From contig CAKMRJ010002223.1 of NCBI GenBank assembly GCA_928212115.1, positions 312,785,759 through 312,849,758 of the forward strand: a stretch of 64,000 nt of DNA, read 5' to 3'. The position numbers and the translations under genes are program-made. The stretch is from Lactuca virosa (lineage: Eukaryota; Streptophyta; Magnoliopsida; Asterales; Asteraceae). Positions 47,733-59,133 of the stretch are shown here, piece by piece (within the stretch, counting starts at the first letter, position 1; each line of letters opens with the position of its first letter). The notes under the pieces are model-generated. The model did no database searches. It was not told where the DNA came from and was given only the letters and a program-made list of their open reading frames with translations.

Positions 47733-49814
47733 TGTAACATCCCAAAAATCAAGGTAAAATTTTCATTTTTAAAATCCAACCAAAAACCATAAATATTTAC
47801 AAAAAAATGTTTTCAAAAGTAATATCAAAAATCAGAGTATCCCAAAATCATAAAACCGGAAGGACGTGCACGATCACGCCTTAGCTTTCCCCGGTCATCT
47901 GAAGTACCTGAAACATAAAACTGAAAACCGTAAGCCAAAGCTTAGTGAGTTCCCCCAAAATACCATACACAACCAGAACATATACAATCATGCATGCTAG
48001 GTCCAATCAGTCATTGGACTGGAATACCCCCAGTTCCACAACCATCAGGCTGGATTACCCCAACCCAATCATCCATCGGACTAGAATGCCATTATGTTAC
48101 GGTCCCAATCAGTCATCGGGCTGGTATACCCTCGGGTCCACAGCCATCAGGCTAGAATACCCCCGGTCTGTTGGCTCATGCACATAACAGTAAAGCCTCA
48201 ACCCAAAACCATATTATGTCGACATATACAACAAATAAACATATAATCATTCAGCATGCAGTAAGGTAGATCTAAAGATCACTACTGCATATCAACATCC
48301 TATATACCAGGATACAGATCTTACAGATCACTACAACATAATGACACCCTATATACCAGGATACAGATCTAAGAAATCACTACAACATAACAATATCCTT
48401 TATACCAGGATACATAACGAAGTGGGTCGACATTGGTGCCTTCGACCTGCATGTACAGTCAGGAAACTCATATGTCAACCCAATGTTGTACCGGGTCTAT
48501 TTCACCCCACATATATATAGCAAACATGCACACATGCATATAACACATACATCAGGAGTCACAAAGACTATAAGCACATAACATATCCTAGTGTCCTACA
48601 GTATAGTGAGCTTACTCACCTCAGTCTGCTGTCAGTCAAACAAATGAACGAGTTGCTGAACCGAAAAATCCCCGTGCCAACCAATCAAATAAAACCCCAA
48701 TTAATAATTGGGCCATAAACCATAATTGGGAAATCTAGTTCGTTTGTCCAATACCCAGGGTAAAAGACCATTTTACCCTTTCTTCACTTGGCCAAACAAC
48801 CGAGGCCCAACCCAATGGCACCAAAAGCCCAATATGGCCCAAACTCCTAAATTATACCCAAAGCCCAATGCCTAACAATGGCCCAAAGTCAGAAAGACTA
48901 TTGGTCCATCAAGGCCCAAAACCCTAATAGTCCAAAATACCCCAACTACAAAAACCCAAGACCAGGCCTGGTACGCTGTGCATACCAGATGTACGCTCGA
49001 CGTACTAGGTTTCGTGCATGATCGAGGACTCGGACGTGTATGCCCAACGTACGTGCCCATTAAGCACCTTTTCCTTAAGTGCTTAATTCTTGCATTCCAA
49101 ATGTCCAAATTACAGATCTAATCCTTGTGGAACATCTTAATCCATAAAGTCCTTAACTTGGAGCCTATTCATGGCTCAAACAATCCCAAACCCTAGATTA
49201 AGCTTTCTACTTCCAGCAAATGGACACATACACATGCATGGTTGATCAACAACAATCAAGATGCTACCTTTATGGACTAGGGACCTCAGAAACATCAAGA
49301 GAATCAACTTCTAACTTCTGGAGTGGAAGAATTCCCACTAGATCTCATTCATGGACCAAAATGACCAAAACTCCATAAACACTAGATCTAAGCATACAAT
49401 GAGCAAGTTCCAAGCTTTATACCTCAATGAAGCTGAAAATGATGAATATAATTTGGATCTACAAGCCCTCCCTTAATCAAAGCTCCTTCTACTAAGCTCT
49501 TCTTCCTTAAAGCTCACCAACACACACAAAGAGGGCCAATTCTTCTCAAGAAGGGCTATGGTTTCGAAATGGGGCTCAAAGGGTAATGAAGGCTGAGAAA
49601 TGAGAGATTCATGGGTCATAATGTTGCTTAGATAGTGTCCAAACCGTAAACATTAAGGTTTGTCCCCTGGGTGAATACGCCCAGCGTATGAGGAGTACGC
49701 CCAACGTACCCACATTTTTACAAAAATGGCAAAAATGCCCACTAAGGACCAAATTTGGAAACTATTTACACGCCAAGGGTCAAAATTGAAAAGTACCTTG
49801 AATCGGGTGTTACA
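47733..49814 (-). repeat. LTR shared by G3 and G4 (head-to-tail junction)
   Basis: 2082 bp, TGTAACATCC...GTGTTACA. Left of it is the G3 primer-binding site and leader; right of it is a polypurine complement (ATTCTCCCCCACTTGAATC) and the 3' end of G4 pol, both in the same orientation. One LTR with internal sequence on both sides is the signature of LTR-LTR unequal recombination. It holds a repeat of CCAGGATACAGATCT-type units (48290-48420), two palindrome clusters (48968-49050, 49676-49710) and candidate splice sites (47908-48619, 712 bp). Confidence 0.85.
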
Positions 49815-49939
49815 ATTCTCCCCCACTTGAATCAGACTTCGTCCTCAAAGTTCACTGGCATAAATAACTCTGGGTAATGCTCACTTATCTCATCCTCAGG
49901 CTCCCACATCCTCTCAGAACCCTTTCGGTACAGCCACTA
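49815..49939 (-). pseudogene. G4 pol C-terminal end
   Basis: The complement encodes a chromodomain-type ending, ERMWEPEDEISEHYPELF then NFEDE, next to the polypurine tract. The coding sequence is interrupted at 49939 by solo LTR E and resumes at 52095. Confidence 0.85.
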
Positions 49940-52094
49940 TGAAACATCCCAAAAATACGATCCAAAAATTTCGTTTTTAATTATTAATAAAAATCATAGT
50001 TATCAAATCATCACATAAAAACATAAGTCATTGTATCTCAAACATCATGAACATTTGTAAAATACATCAGAGTAAAACATCCCAGGCTAAAATCATGGTG
50101 TGTGCACTGCAGTCACCCCGAACTCTTCCCCTTGCTACCAGAAGTACCTGAAACCAAAACTGAAAACTGTAAGCACGAAGCTTAGTCAGTCTCCCAAACT
50201 ACCACATACCATACACATAATCACATAATCACATAATAACATATCATGGGCCTTGCCCGCTTCATCGGGCCCCGCCCGACATCGGACAGTGTCCGACATC
50301 GGGCCCCGCCCGGCATCGGACAGTGTCCGGCATCGGGCCCCGCCCGACATCGGACCCAAATCGGGCATCAGGCCCCGCCCGACATCGAGCAACTCCCGGT
50401 ATACATAATAACATATCAATAATACACATAAAACATTCATATAGCATAAACATAAACATATAAACATTCCTCGGGCCCCGCCCGAATCGGACCGAGATCC
50501 GGTAACATGCTAACATTCCTCGGGCATTGCCCGACATTGGACCGTAATCCGGAAACATACAAACACAGACACATGCAAGAATCACGAAAACATCAAGCAT
50601 ACAAACATTCCTAGGGCATCGCCCGACATCGGATGGGAATCCGGAAACATATAAACCTACATCGGGCACCGCCCGACATCAGATAAAATCTGGAAACATA
50701 TAAGCATAAATACGGGTCGGCCTTGGTGCCTTAGACCCGTTCCTATAGGAGAGAACTCACCTCGTAAAGCTAAATGCAGAATCTCACGGTAAGGAATCTC
50801 TAACGGCTGCCCCGACGACTCCTCGAGCTAACATTACCAAAATAACACTTAGTCAAAATTCAATACTCCTTCTTAGGGTAAAATGGCCATTTTACCCCTG
50901 ATCTAATTTGGACCATAACCTGGGCCCAATTACATAACATCCATGGTCCAATTCTATGTAGCCTTTCCAAGACCACTAATGGCCCACTTATGGCCCAATT
51001 TTCTAAATTACACCCAACTCCTCAAATGGGCCTTCCCTTAAGCCCAAACATGTCCTTAGCCCAACAACTGAATTATGGCCCACTAAGGCCCAATAGCTAA
51101 GAAGTCCAAATATCGGCCCAAACTGAGGCCCAAATAACGAAACCCTAATCCAGTAAGTACGTGGGGCGTACTCCTCTGTATGTTAAGCGTACAACTTGCA
51201 TGACTTGTACGTTGTGCGTACGGGCTTGTACACCCAGCGTACTACCCTGTGAAGCCATAAACTCCAAAAGGGCTTAATACCTTAAGACCTTAAGCTCCAA
51301 ACGCAGAACTGAGTCCACTATAATGTCTTAATCCATAAAGTCGATTACTTGGTGGCTTGCAACCCACCAAATGGACTCAAACTTGAAATATGGCAACTAA
51401 CTTCCATGGAAATGTCCAAAACTCATGCATGGCCTCAAGAAGAACTTCAAGATGGAAAATTTTCTGTTCTTGGGACTCATATAGCACTAAGGGTGGCAAC
51501 CCTCAGCCTAGAAACGGATTTGAACCATAAAAATCCATTCTTGGGACCTAAAGAGGTCCAAAACACCATTAACATAGATCTAAGCATACATGAGGAAAGT
51601 TGTGAGCTTTTTACCTCAAATGAGTGCTAAATGGTGATGATATCTCAGATCCTTGAGCTCCAGGTGCTCAAGTTCTTCTTCTTCAACTTCCTATTTCTCC
51701 TTCCAAACTTCAAAACACCACAATGAGCTTCACAAGAACAAAATCACACAAAGATGAGGAATGGTAGACTTTCTAGGGTTTTTGAGTTTGAGAGGCTGGT
51801 AAGGAGGCTAGGGTTTGGGACTTAAGGATGTATTTATATGGCTTAAACCCTAAAAATTAGGGTTTTGAGTTTGCTCGCGTATGTTGCGCGTACGTGTATC
51901 ATTCCCATGCATCCAATGTTACACTACACCCCGCGTCCGCCAAGCTTACGCCCAGCGTATGTCTTCGGATAGCCCAACATCAAACGGCCCACTCACTAAG
52001 GCCCAACTCAACAATCCAATATTAATCTCATAGTCCAACAATTAAGTATAAGGAAATTAAATAATTATCATTACCTCAAGTCACGGGTGTTACA
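49940..52094 (-). mobile_element. Solo LTR E in G4 pol
   Basis: 2155 bp, TGAAACATCC...GTGTTACA, with no internal region. G4 pol continues directly on both sides. The flanks CACTA (49935-49939) and CACCA (52095-52099) are a 5-bp target duplication with one change. - orientation, from its TATA (complement of 51831-51840) and related LTRs. Contains a CGGGCCCCGCCCGACATCGG tandem repeat (50245-50700), palindrome clusters (51158-51243, 51872-51960) and candidate splice sites (50148-50760, 613 bp). Confidence 0.9.
50245..50700. repeat. GC-rich tandem repeat in LTR E
   Basis: Repeated CGGGCCCCGCCCGACATCGG units with CAGTGTCC links, dense between 50265 and 50400 and spaced by A-rich stretches up to 50690. 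GC content is far above the surroundings. Open frames across it (50186-50669) are repeat artefacts. It lies within the candidate intron. Confidence 0.85.
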
Positions 52095-52888
52095 CACCAC
52101 ACCTTCACCAATCCCACAACCTTGTTCCTCAAGGTTTTCATCTTCCTGTAAAAGATCGCTACTGGTCTCTCAATGTAATTCAGGTGGTCATCTACCTGAA
52201 TATCCTCCAAAGGAACCACTACGAAATCATCAACCAAACACTTCCGCAGCTGTGAGATGTGAGATGTGAAAAGTGTTATGAATCTGATTGAGCTTCTCTA
52301 ACAGATCCAACGATATGCCACCCTGCCCACCCAGGCTAAAACCCTGAAAGGACCAATGTACCTGGGGCCTAACTTGCCCCGCTTCCTGAATCGGATGACA
52401 CCTTTCTAGGGTGACACCTTTAGTAGTACGATATCTCCAACCTGAAATTCCAAGTCTGACCGGTGTCTGTCTACATAGCTCTTTTTTCGACTATATGTTA
52501 TCTGAAGTCTGCCGCAGACCTGCTAAATCAATTATGTCATCTTGAGTACCACCTTCGTACTTCCCATGACCCGCTAACCGACCTATCCCCCAACAAATCG
52601 GGGTCCTACACTTCCTCCCATAGAGCATATCAAAAGGAGGTCGATCAATGATGACGTGATAACTGTTGTTATATGAAAATTCCGCCAAAGGAAGATACGT
52701 ATCCCAACTACCGCCAAAATCTAGAACTCATACCCACAACATATCCTCCAAAGTCTGGATAGTCTGCTCACTTTATCCATCAGTATGCGGGTGGAAGGTC
52801 GTGCTGAAGTGCAGACGAGTGACCAACTCCTCTTGGAATCTCTTCCAGAACATGGAGGTAAACCGAACATCCCTATCAGAGACAACAG
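52095..52888 (-). pseudogene. G4 integrase C-terminal part
   Basis: Homologous to G2 37960-38720. A readable part (52688-52491) contains FSYNNSYH and GRKCRTPICWG, from the integrase core end. The rest is broken by stops. Cut at 52888 by solo LTR F. Confidence 0.85.
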
Positions 52889-54544
52889 TGTAACGTCCGC
52901 AGATTCAGGCTAGTCAATTTAGAGATAATAAGCGTTAAAAATGACTTTTTTATAGAAGATTATTTAGGATAAATAATCTTAACCAAAGTTATATTATATG
53001 TCACAAGGATTCCGTACATATAAAGAACGCTGAAATCCGTCTTATAACGAAGAAGTTATGACCTGTTGAAGTTTCACAATTTAAACTGGCACGACTCTGC
53101 GTAACGTAAAAAGTAAATTTTTGATAAATTACTTTTTAGCCTTAGTAATCTAAACAAAATTCGTAGTAGTCGTTAAACCGAGAGTGTGCATATAGATAAC
53201 ATTCAAATCTGACTTCATTTGAGGAAGTTATGATTTTTCTAAGATTCAGTGTAGTAGTGTACAACTCGGAGCTCGAATTTTAGACCGATCGATTATTAGC
53301 CGACACAATCTAAATGAGAATTGAAAATCTTTTTCCTATGAGCTCAACGATATACAGACAATCAAAAATGGGCGTCGAATGACAAAGTTATGAAATTTTA
53401 ACGAACTTTAACTTTCTAAGACTGTTAAAATATAACTTAAAAAATAAAGTCAAACTTAGCCGACTAAGTCTAAACGAAAGTTGTAGATCTTGTCGATAGA
53501 TACGTGTGGATATAAATAACGTCAAAAATGGAGCTCGTATGCAAAAGTTGTGGATTTTACAAGATAATTAATTTTCGGATTAACAAGAGGGTGACACGTG
53601 TCGCGATCTGGCACCACACCTTCTTCCCCACGGCTTGCCACCAGATGCTGACACGTGGCACATTACGCCCAGCGTAATGTTTAAGTACACCCCGCATACT
53701 GAGCATTTCTAACCTATAAATAGAAGTCAAAATTCACTATATTCATCACACCATTCCATCCTACTCCCCCCCCCCCCAATGCCTCAATGCCTTTCTCTAG
53801 CACATCATATGTATTAGTAGCGAAGCTCCGTAGCGTCAGAAAGCTCCGGGAATTAGATTTTTCGGCTTAAAAGCTCTGCCCGCACAAAGTCCGGTTTCTC
53901 GCTAAACCACCTGTAAGTTAAGTTATGCTTACCGTACTTTAAGTATAACTTATGTTTAAGTTCATTATCGTTATTATGAACCTATAAGCAAGATTTATCA
54001 GTGATTCCAATTTGTTATACTGATTGATCTACTTATGGGGATGATGTCTAGGTTGGATTTAGTAAGGTGTTTAAAGTGGGATTTCCAAACATTGTACTTT
54101 GTATACCAAACGGACCCTACCTCCGATATGATCCTACCTGGTTGTCCCTTATCAGCTATAGATCAGTAGACTTTGAATTAATGATGAATCTAGACTAATA
54201 ATTAGTCGCAATAAATATCAGACTAAGACTTAGTGATAATGATACTAGGTTACGTCAAAGGAAAAGACATTTGCTAGAAGCGAAGCGCTGTTCGAATTTC
54301 GAGTCGTCACTTTAACAAGTGGGTGCATAGTCCCTTTCACGAACATGATTTTAATATAAGTATTATTTAAAGTATTGAATATATGTTTATGTGTGAGATA
54401 TTTGATATTTCGTGAAATACGTGTTAAGAGCATATCTGATAATATATGATGATTTAGGAATTACATAATAAACCTAAATTAATTAAGATGAATATCGGGT
54501 AGTATCTCCTTAAAAGTATGGGTGAAATATACACGGAGGGTAGA

Positions 54545-54790
54545 ACTCTAAAATTTGTCTTTGATCCATGAGCATGGATTAGACATAGGCATTCGTCCCT
54601 AGTCCGAGAGTATGGAGAGGGCATAGTCATTTGTCATTGATCCGAGAGCATTGATTAGACATAGTCATTCGTCCCTAGTCTGAGAGTATGGAGAGGGCAT
54701 ATTCATTTGTCATTGAACCGAGAGCATGCATTAGACATAGTCATTCATACCTGATCTGGGAGTATGGATTAGGTAAATCCGTTCATTTTA
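54545..54790 (+). repeat. Tandem repeat in LTR F
   Basis: About 2.5 units of roughly 100 bp, each with GAGAGTATGGAGAGGGCAT and GAGAGCAT..ATTAGACATAGTCATT. It lies in the candidate LTR intron, the position where each gypsy LTR here has its own repeat. Confidence 0.8.
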
Positions 54791-54874
54791 GATCTAAAAA
54801 TATGGATCGTGTCGTTGTGAGGATCGACAAGGTGGGGTAAATTGCTTATATGAGGTGAAACTGTATCTTGCAAG

Positions 54875-54879
<5 letters not shown>

Positions 54880-54949
<70 letters not shown>
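54880..54949. repeat. (TA)n microsatellite in LTR F
   Basis: About 35 uninterrupted TA units, the longest microsatellite of the window. Confidence 0.95.
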
Positions 54950-54952
<3 letters not shown>

Positions 54953-55315
54953 ATAACATTGTGGGATTGAAATCCTTATATACTCACCAGGTTTCCCAAC
55001 CTGACCCACTCGGTTTATTGTATCACAGGTAGCGATATTAAAGATACATTCTGCTGAGAGATTAAAGGAGTATTAGGCCAATAGTTTAATTATTGTAAAG
55101 CTTGTAATATTTCGTTATGCTTATGTTTATGTATTGACAATGAAATCCCAATGTTTTAATATAAACAAAATACATTTCTTCGAAAATTCTTTACTAATGT
55201 CATTATCATGTTTTTGGAAACAAATTCTGCAATATTATTTTCAAAAAAGATACTCTGATTTTTAAATAAGCATAAACAAATCGTTTTTTCTGGCTATGAA
55301 AATGGGGATGTCACA

Positions 55316-57963
55316 CACAGAAACCGGCATGCCATACCGTGCCACTACCTCCCAAATGTAGATACCGACCAACTTCTCCGCCTAAGTACTCTCATGAATC
55401 GGAATGAAATGTGCGCTCTTGGTCAATCGATCCACGATGACCCATATCGAATCCACCCTCGTGCATCGTCCGAGACAACTTTGTGATAAAATCCATCGAA
55501 ATCTCTTCCCATTTCCAAACGAGTACTTCCAATGGCTCCATTTTTTTAGTAGGGGCACTGATGCTCGGCCTTGACTTTCATACAAGTCAAGAACCTTTCC
55601 ACATACCAGGCCACATCTCGTTTCATGCATGGCCACCAATAGCCGAGCCGAAGATCTCTATACATCTTTGTTTCCCCAGGATAAATAGAGAATCTCAACT
55701 TATGCGCCTCCTCCATTAAAATCTGACGCGCACCACCCAAATACGGAACCCACACCCTCCGATGAAGGGTCAATAACCCCTGTCTATCATAATCAAAGGA
55801 AGCCACCTGACCCACTATGCGCTCACTCTTTTAGTGCTCTTCCTTCATAGCCTCCACCAGAGCCACTCGAATCTAATCTAAGAGTGGGGTAATCACTGTC
55901 ATCCTCAAACATATATCCCTGATCGGATCCGCGACTGCCTTGCCACTGAGAGCATCGGCCACCACATTGTCCTTCCTCGGGTGATAAAGGATTTCACAAT
56001 CATAATCCTTCACCACATCCAACCATCTATGTTGCCTTATATTCAGATTCGGCTGATCCATCAAATACCTCAGGCTCATGTGATCCGTGTAAATAGTACA
56101 ACGGACCTCATAGAGGTAATGTCTCCAAATCTTTAGGGCAAACACTACAACCCCCAATTCCAAATCGTGTATAGGGTAATTCGCCTCATGAGGCTTCAGC
56201 TGCCTCGAAGCGTAAGAAATCACATGACCCTGTTGCATCAACACTGCTCCCAAACCTGTGATAGACGCATCACAATATACCAAAAAATCCTCAACACCCT
56301 TTGGAAGGGTTAGAATCGGTGCCTCACACAATCTCCACCTCAGAGTCTCAAAATTTGCCTGTTGCTCAGGCCCCAACAAAACAAGACGGTCTTCTTCGTC
56401 AATCGGGTCAAAGGAACCGCTATCTTGGAGAAATCCGTAATGAATCTCTGATAGTAACCTGCCAATCCAAGGAAACAACGAATCTTAGATGGAGACCTTG
56501 GAACTTCCCACCTCATCACCACCTCGACCTTGGATGGATCGACTAGAATACCGTTCCATTTAACAAGCTGACCCAAAAACCGCACTTCGCACAACCAAAA
56601 CTCACACTTGCAGAACTTTGTATACAATCTCTCCCTCCTCAGAGTCTTCAGTACCTCCCTCAAGTTCTATTCATGCTGCTCCTGGGTCTTGGAATAGACC
56701 AGGATTTCATCAATAAACACAATCATAGACCGATCCAACATATTCCTACACACACGATTCATGAGATCCATGAATGCGGCTGGAGCATTGGTGAGCCCGA
56801 AGGGCATCACCATGAACTCGTAATGACCATATCGAGTCTGGAAGGCCGTCTTCTGCGTATCCTCCTCTCTCACCCTCATCTGATGATAACCCGAATGTAG
56901 ATCAATCTTGGAAAACCAAGATGCACCCTAAAGTTGGTCAAATAAATCGTCAATCCTCAGGAGTGGATAACGGTTCTTCACCGTTAGCTTATTCAGCTCT
57001 CGGTAGTCGATACACATCCGATGCGGCCCATACTTCTTCTTCAAGAACAAGATCGGCCCTCCCCATGGCGAACTACTCGGCTGAATAAATCTCTTGTCTA
57101 ACAGCTCCTGCATCTGATTAGATAACTCCTGCATCTATGGAGGTACTAACTGATAAGGTGCCTTGGCTATCGAAGCCGCACCAGGAATCAAGTCAATCCG
57201 AAACTCCATCTGCCTCTCTGGAGGCACTCCTATAAAATCCTCCGGTAATACATTCAGGTACTCCCAATTGTTTCGGGTACTCCCAAACAATCGGTACATC
57301 GTCCATAGTCGCCTTACCCTTCTTCTGGGTATCCATAACATAGGCAACAAATCCGGAACAACGCTGCTGAAGATAGCGTTTGGCCCTAGCTGCTGAACAT
57401 AGAACCAGCCAACGTTGAACACCCTCTCTGTGAATCACCAACTCTCCCCCACTTGGGGTCCTAATGCGTACCAACTGCTGCTCGCAATCAATCAACCCAT
57501 TGGGGCTCAGCCAGTCCATCCCCACAATAACCTTACTCTCACACATAGGAATATGAACCAAATCAATCAGATATCGCTCGTTAAATAACTTCGAGACACA
57601 ATCCCTATGAACCCTCGATACCCGCACAGGACAATCATCAACAATATCAACCTCTAATGGACAATCCAGCTCCTCCGGTGCATTGTCAAACCTCTTGTTG
57701 AGCGCAAGAGACAGAAAGTATCGGGTAGCCCCCGAATCAAACAAAACCAAACTAGAGATGTCATTCACAAGGAACGATCCTAAAACAAAACACACAGATA
57801 TAAGCAGAAAAACCAACATAATTAAAGAGGTAAGGAGAATATACATACCCGTGACCACATTAGGTGTTGCACGAGCCTCCTCGGCTGTAAGCTGAAATGC
57901 CCTGCTCCTCACAATAGACGCCTCCGCCTTGCCCTGGCGGCCATCCGTGATCCTCAAGGTCAC
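55316..57963 (-). pseudogene. G4 pol: protease, RT, RNase H, integrase start
   Basis: Protease (57963-57193): FDSGATRYFLS with an intact DSG. RT: ELLDKRFIQPSSSPWGGPILFLKKKYG (57134-56928), MPFGLTNAPAAFMDLMNR and FIDEILVYS (56879-56667). The second catalytic Asp is Glu here, against FIDD in G2. RNase H (56350-55873): YCDASITGLGAVL, HDLELGVVVFALKIW, YTDHMSLRYL and NVVADALS, all acidic residues kept. Integrase zinc-binding region (55815-55546): GYWWPCMKRDVAWYVERFLTC, where one Cys of CX2C is Phe in the ERFLTC part. Core start to 55382. Several shifts. Confidence 0.92.
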
Positions 57964-58044
57964 CGGAGCGGGTGTAACAACTGGTCATGCCGCAACTAAA
58001 CTTGGACAATCGGCCTTTTTATGGCCCCTCTGATTGCAAAGAGA

Positions 58045-58640
58045 TCAAATCAGACTCGCTCCGTGGGTGGTGGTTGTGCAATCCTGACTAAAGTGCCCAG
58101 TCATTCCGCACTTGTAACAGCCTGAACCACCTCCCATGCAAGCTCCATCGTGCGACTTGTCGTACTTTCCACAACGGCCCCAACCCTGTTGGCCTCTTGA
58201 TCTCGAACCAAAAACTTTGGGACTCTTACTCGAACCCTCAGAACCCTGAACCTGATCTGGCTTCCTCTTTTTTTCCATCTCCATGGCTCGCGCCACCATA
58301 TCATCCAGTGTCTTGAAAATGGATCTGCTCACAACTACCTAATATAGCTCCTCAACATCTCGTAGTATCTCGCCTTCTTCATCTCCTCGCCTGCCACATA
58401 TTGTGGAATCTATAACTCCCTCTCACGGAACATAGCAGTGATCTCAGCTACCGTCTTAATAGTCTGGCGAAGGTCCTGAAACCTCTTGCCAACTGTTGGA
58501 CCTCAATCATAGGTGCAAACTCAGCCTGAAACCTCGTCACAAAATCCTCCCATGTCATCGAGTCAGCCGCCTCGCCTACCAAGGTGTAACCAACCTCCTC
58601 CTACCAATCTCGAGCTCTGTCTTTCAGAAGACATGATGCA
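58045..58640 (-). pseudogene. G4 gag, N-terminus deleted
   Basis: Zinc fingers CGKYDKSHDGAC and CYKCGMTGHFSQDC (58332-58045). Upstream (58640-58340) only broken capsid sequence remains. At about 58638-58644 it is fused to an LTR across the shared bases GCAAGTT. Gag start, leader, primer-binding site and most of the 5' LTR are deleted. Confidence 0.85.
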
Positions 58641-59050
58641 AGTTCAAAGCTTTATACCTCTAAATGGAGCTTGATGGCAAGATGCTTCTGGATCCAAAGA
58701 GGTCTTGAGCTTCTAAGGTGAATCCACTTCCTTATTCCTTTTTCAAGAACACCAACAACACACTCTAAATCTCAAAAGGCTCACAAAAAGTGGATTAGGG
58801 TTTGCAAGATACGAAATGGGGCTAGAGGCTGATGAGGGAAGGAGTCAAGGGAAGTTAATGATGTTTAAATAGGGTCCAAACCCGAAAAATTAGGGTTTTC
58901 CCTTCGGCCACGTACGCCCAACGTACAAGTAGTACACCTAGCGTACTAGGAAAAAGGCGTGTTCCTCAATATTTAACCATGGGACCAATTTTTAAACAAT
59001 TTTCATACAAGGGGATCAAAGATGTAAATTACCTGAATTAAGATGTTACA
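58641..59050 (-). repeat. G4 5' LTR remnant
   Basis: The end portion of a gypsy LTR, similar to 49410-49814. Contains TTTAAATA-type TATA (complement, about 58862-58874), a palindrome cluster (58910-58950) and the terminus GATGTTACA at 59050. Confidence 0.85.
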
Positions 59051-59133
59051 AATGTTTTCTTACTCTAGCATATATAGAATTGGAGTTGTGATGTTTTCGT
59101 TAATCGAGAAGCAAAAGATAAACTGATACCTAT
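59051..59133. other. Short unassigned spacer
   Basis: 83 bp between the G4 LTR end and the Athila-like LTR. I see no motif. It may be the oldest flanking DNA in the window or a fragment of an unrecognised repeat. Confidence 0.4.

Larger units (their letters stand above)
52889..55315 (+). mobile_element. Solo LTR F in G4 pol
   Basis: 2427 bp, TGTAACGTCC...GATGTCACA, with no internal region. Flanks AACAG (52884-52888) and CACAG (55316-55320) are a 5-bp target duplication with one mismatch. + orientation, from a TATA box TATAAATA at 53714-53721. Contains one palindrome pair (53664-53702), a C run (53766-53776), a candidate donor CTGTAAGT (GT at 53913), tandem repeats (54545-54790), a (TA)n run and a candidate acceptor ATCACAG (to 55028). 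Confidence 0.88.

Noticed and set aside
50186..50669. Cys-rich and RAGPD-repeat frames on the - strand
   Set aside because: They are translations of a GC-rich tandem repeat in LTR E, without conserved start or frame.
51349..51630. 93-codon + strand frame
   Set aside because: It falls inside solo LTR E, antisense, without homologous frame in the other LTRs.
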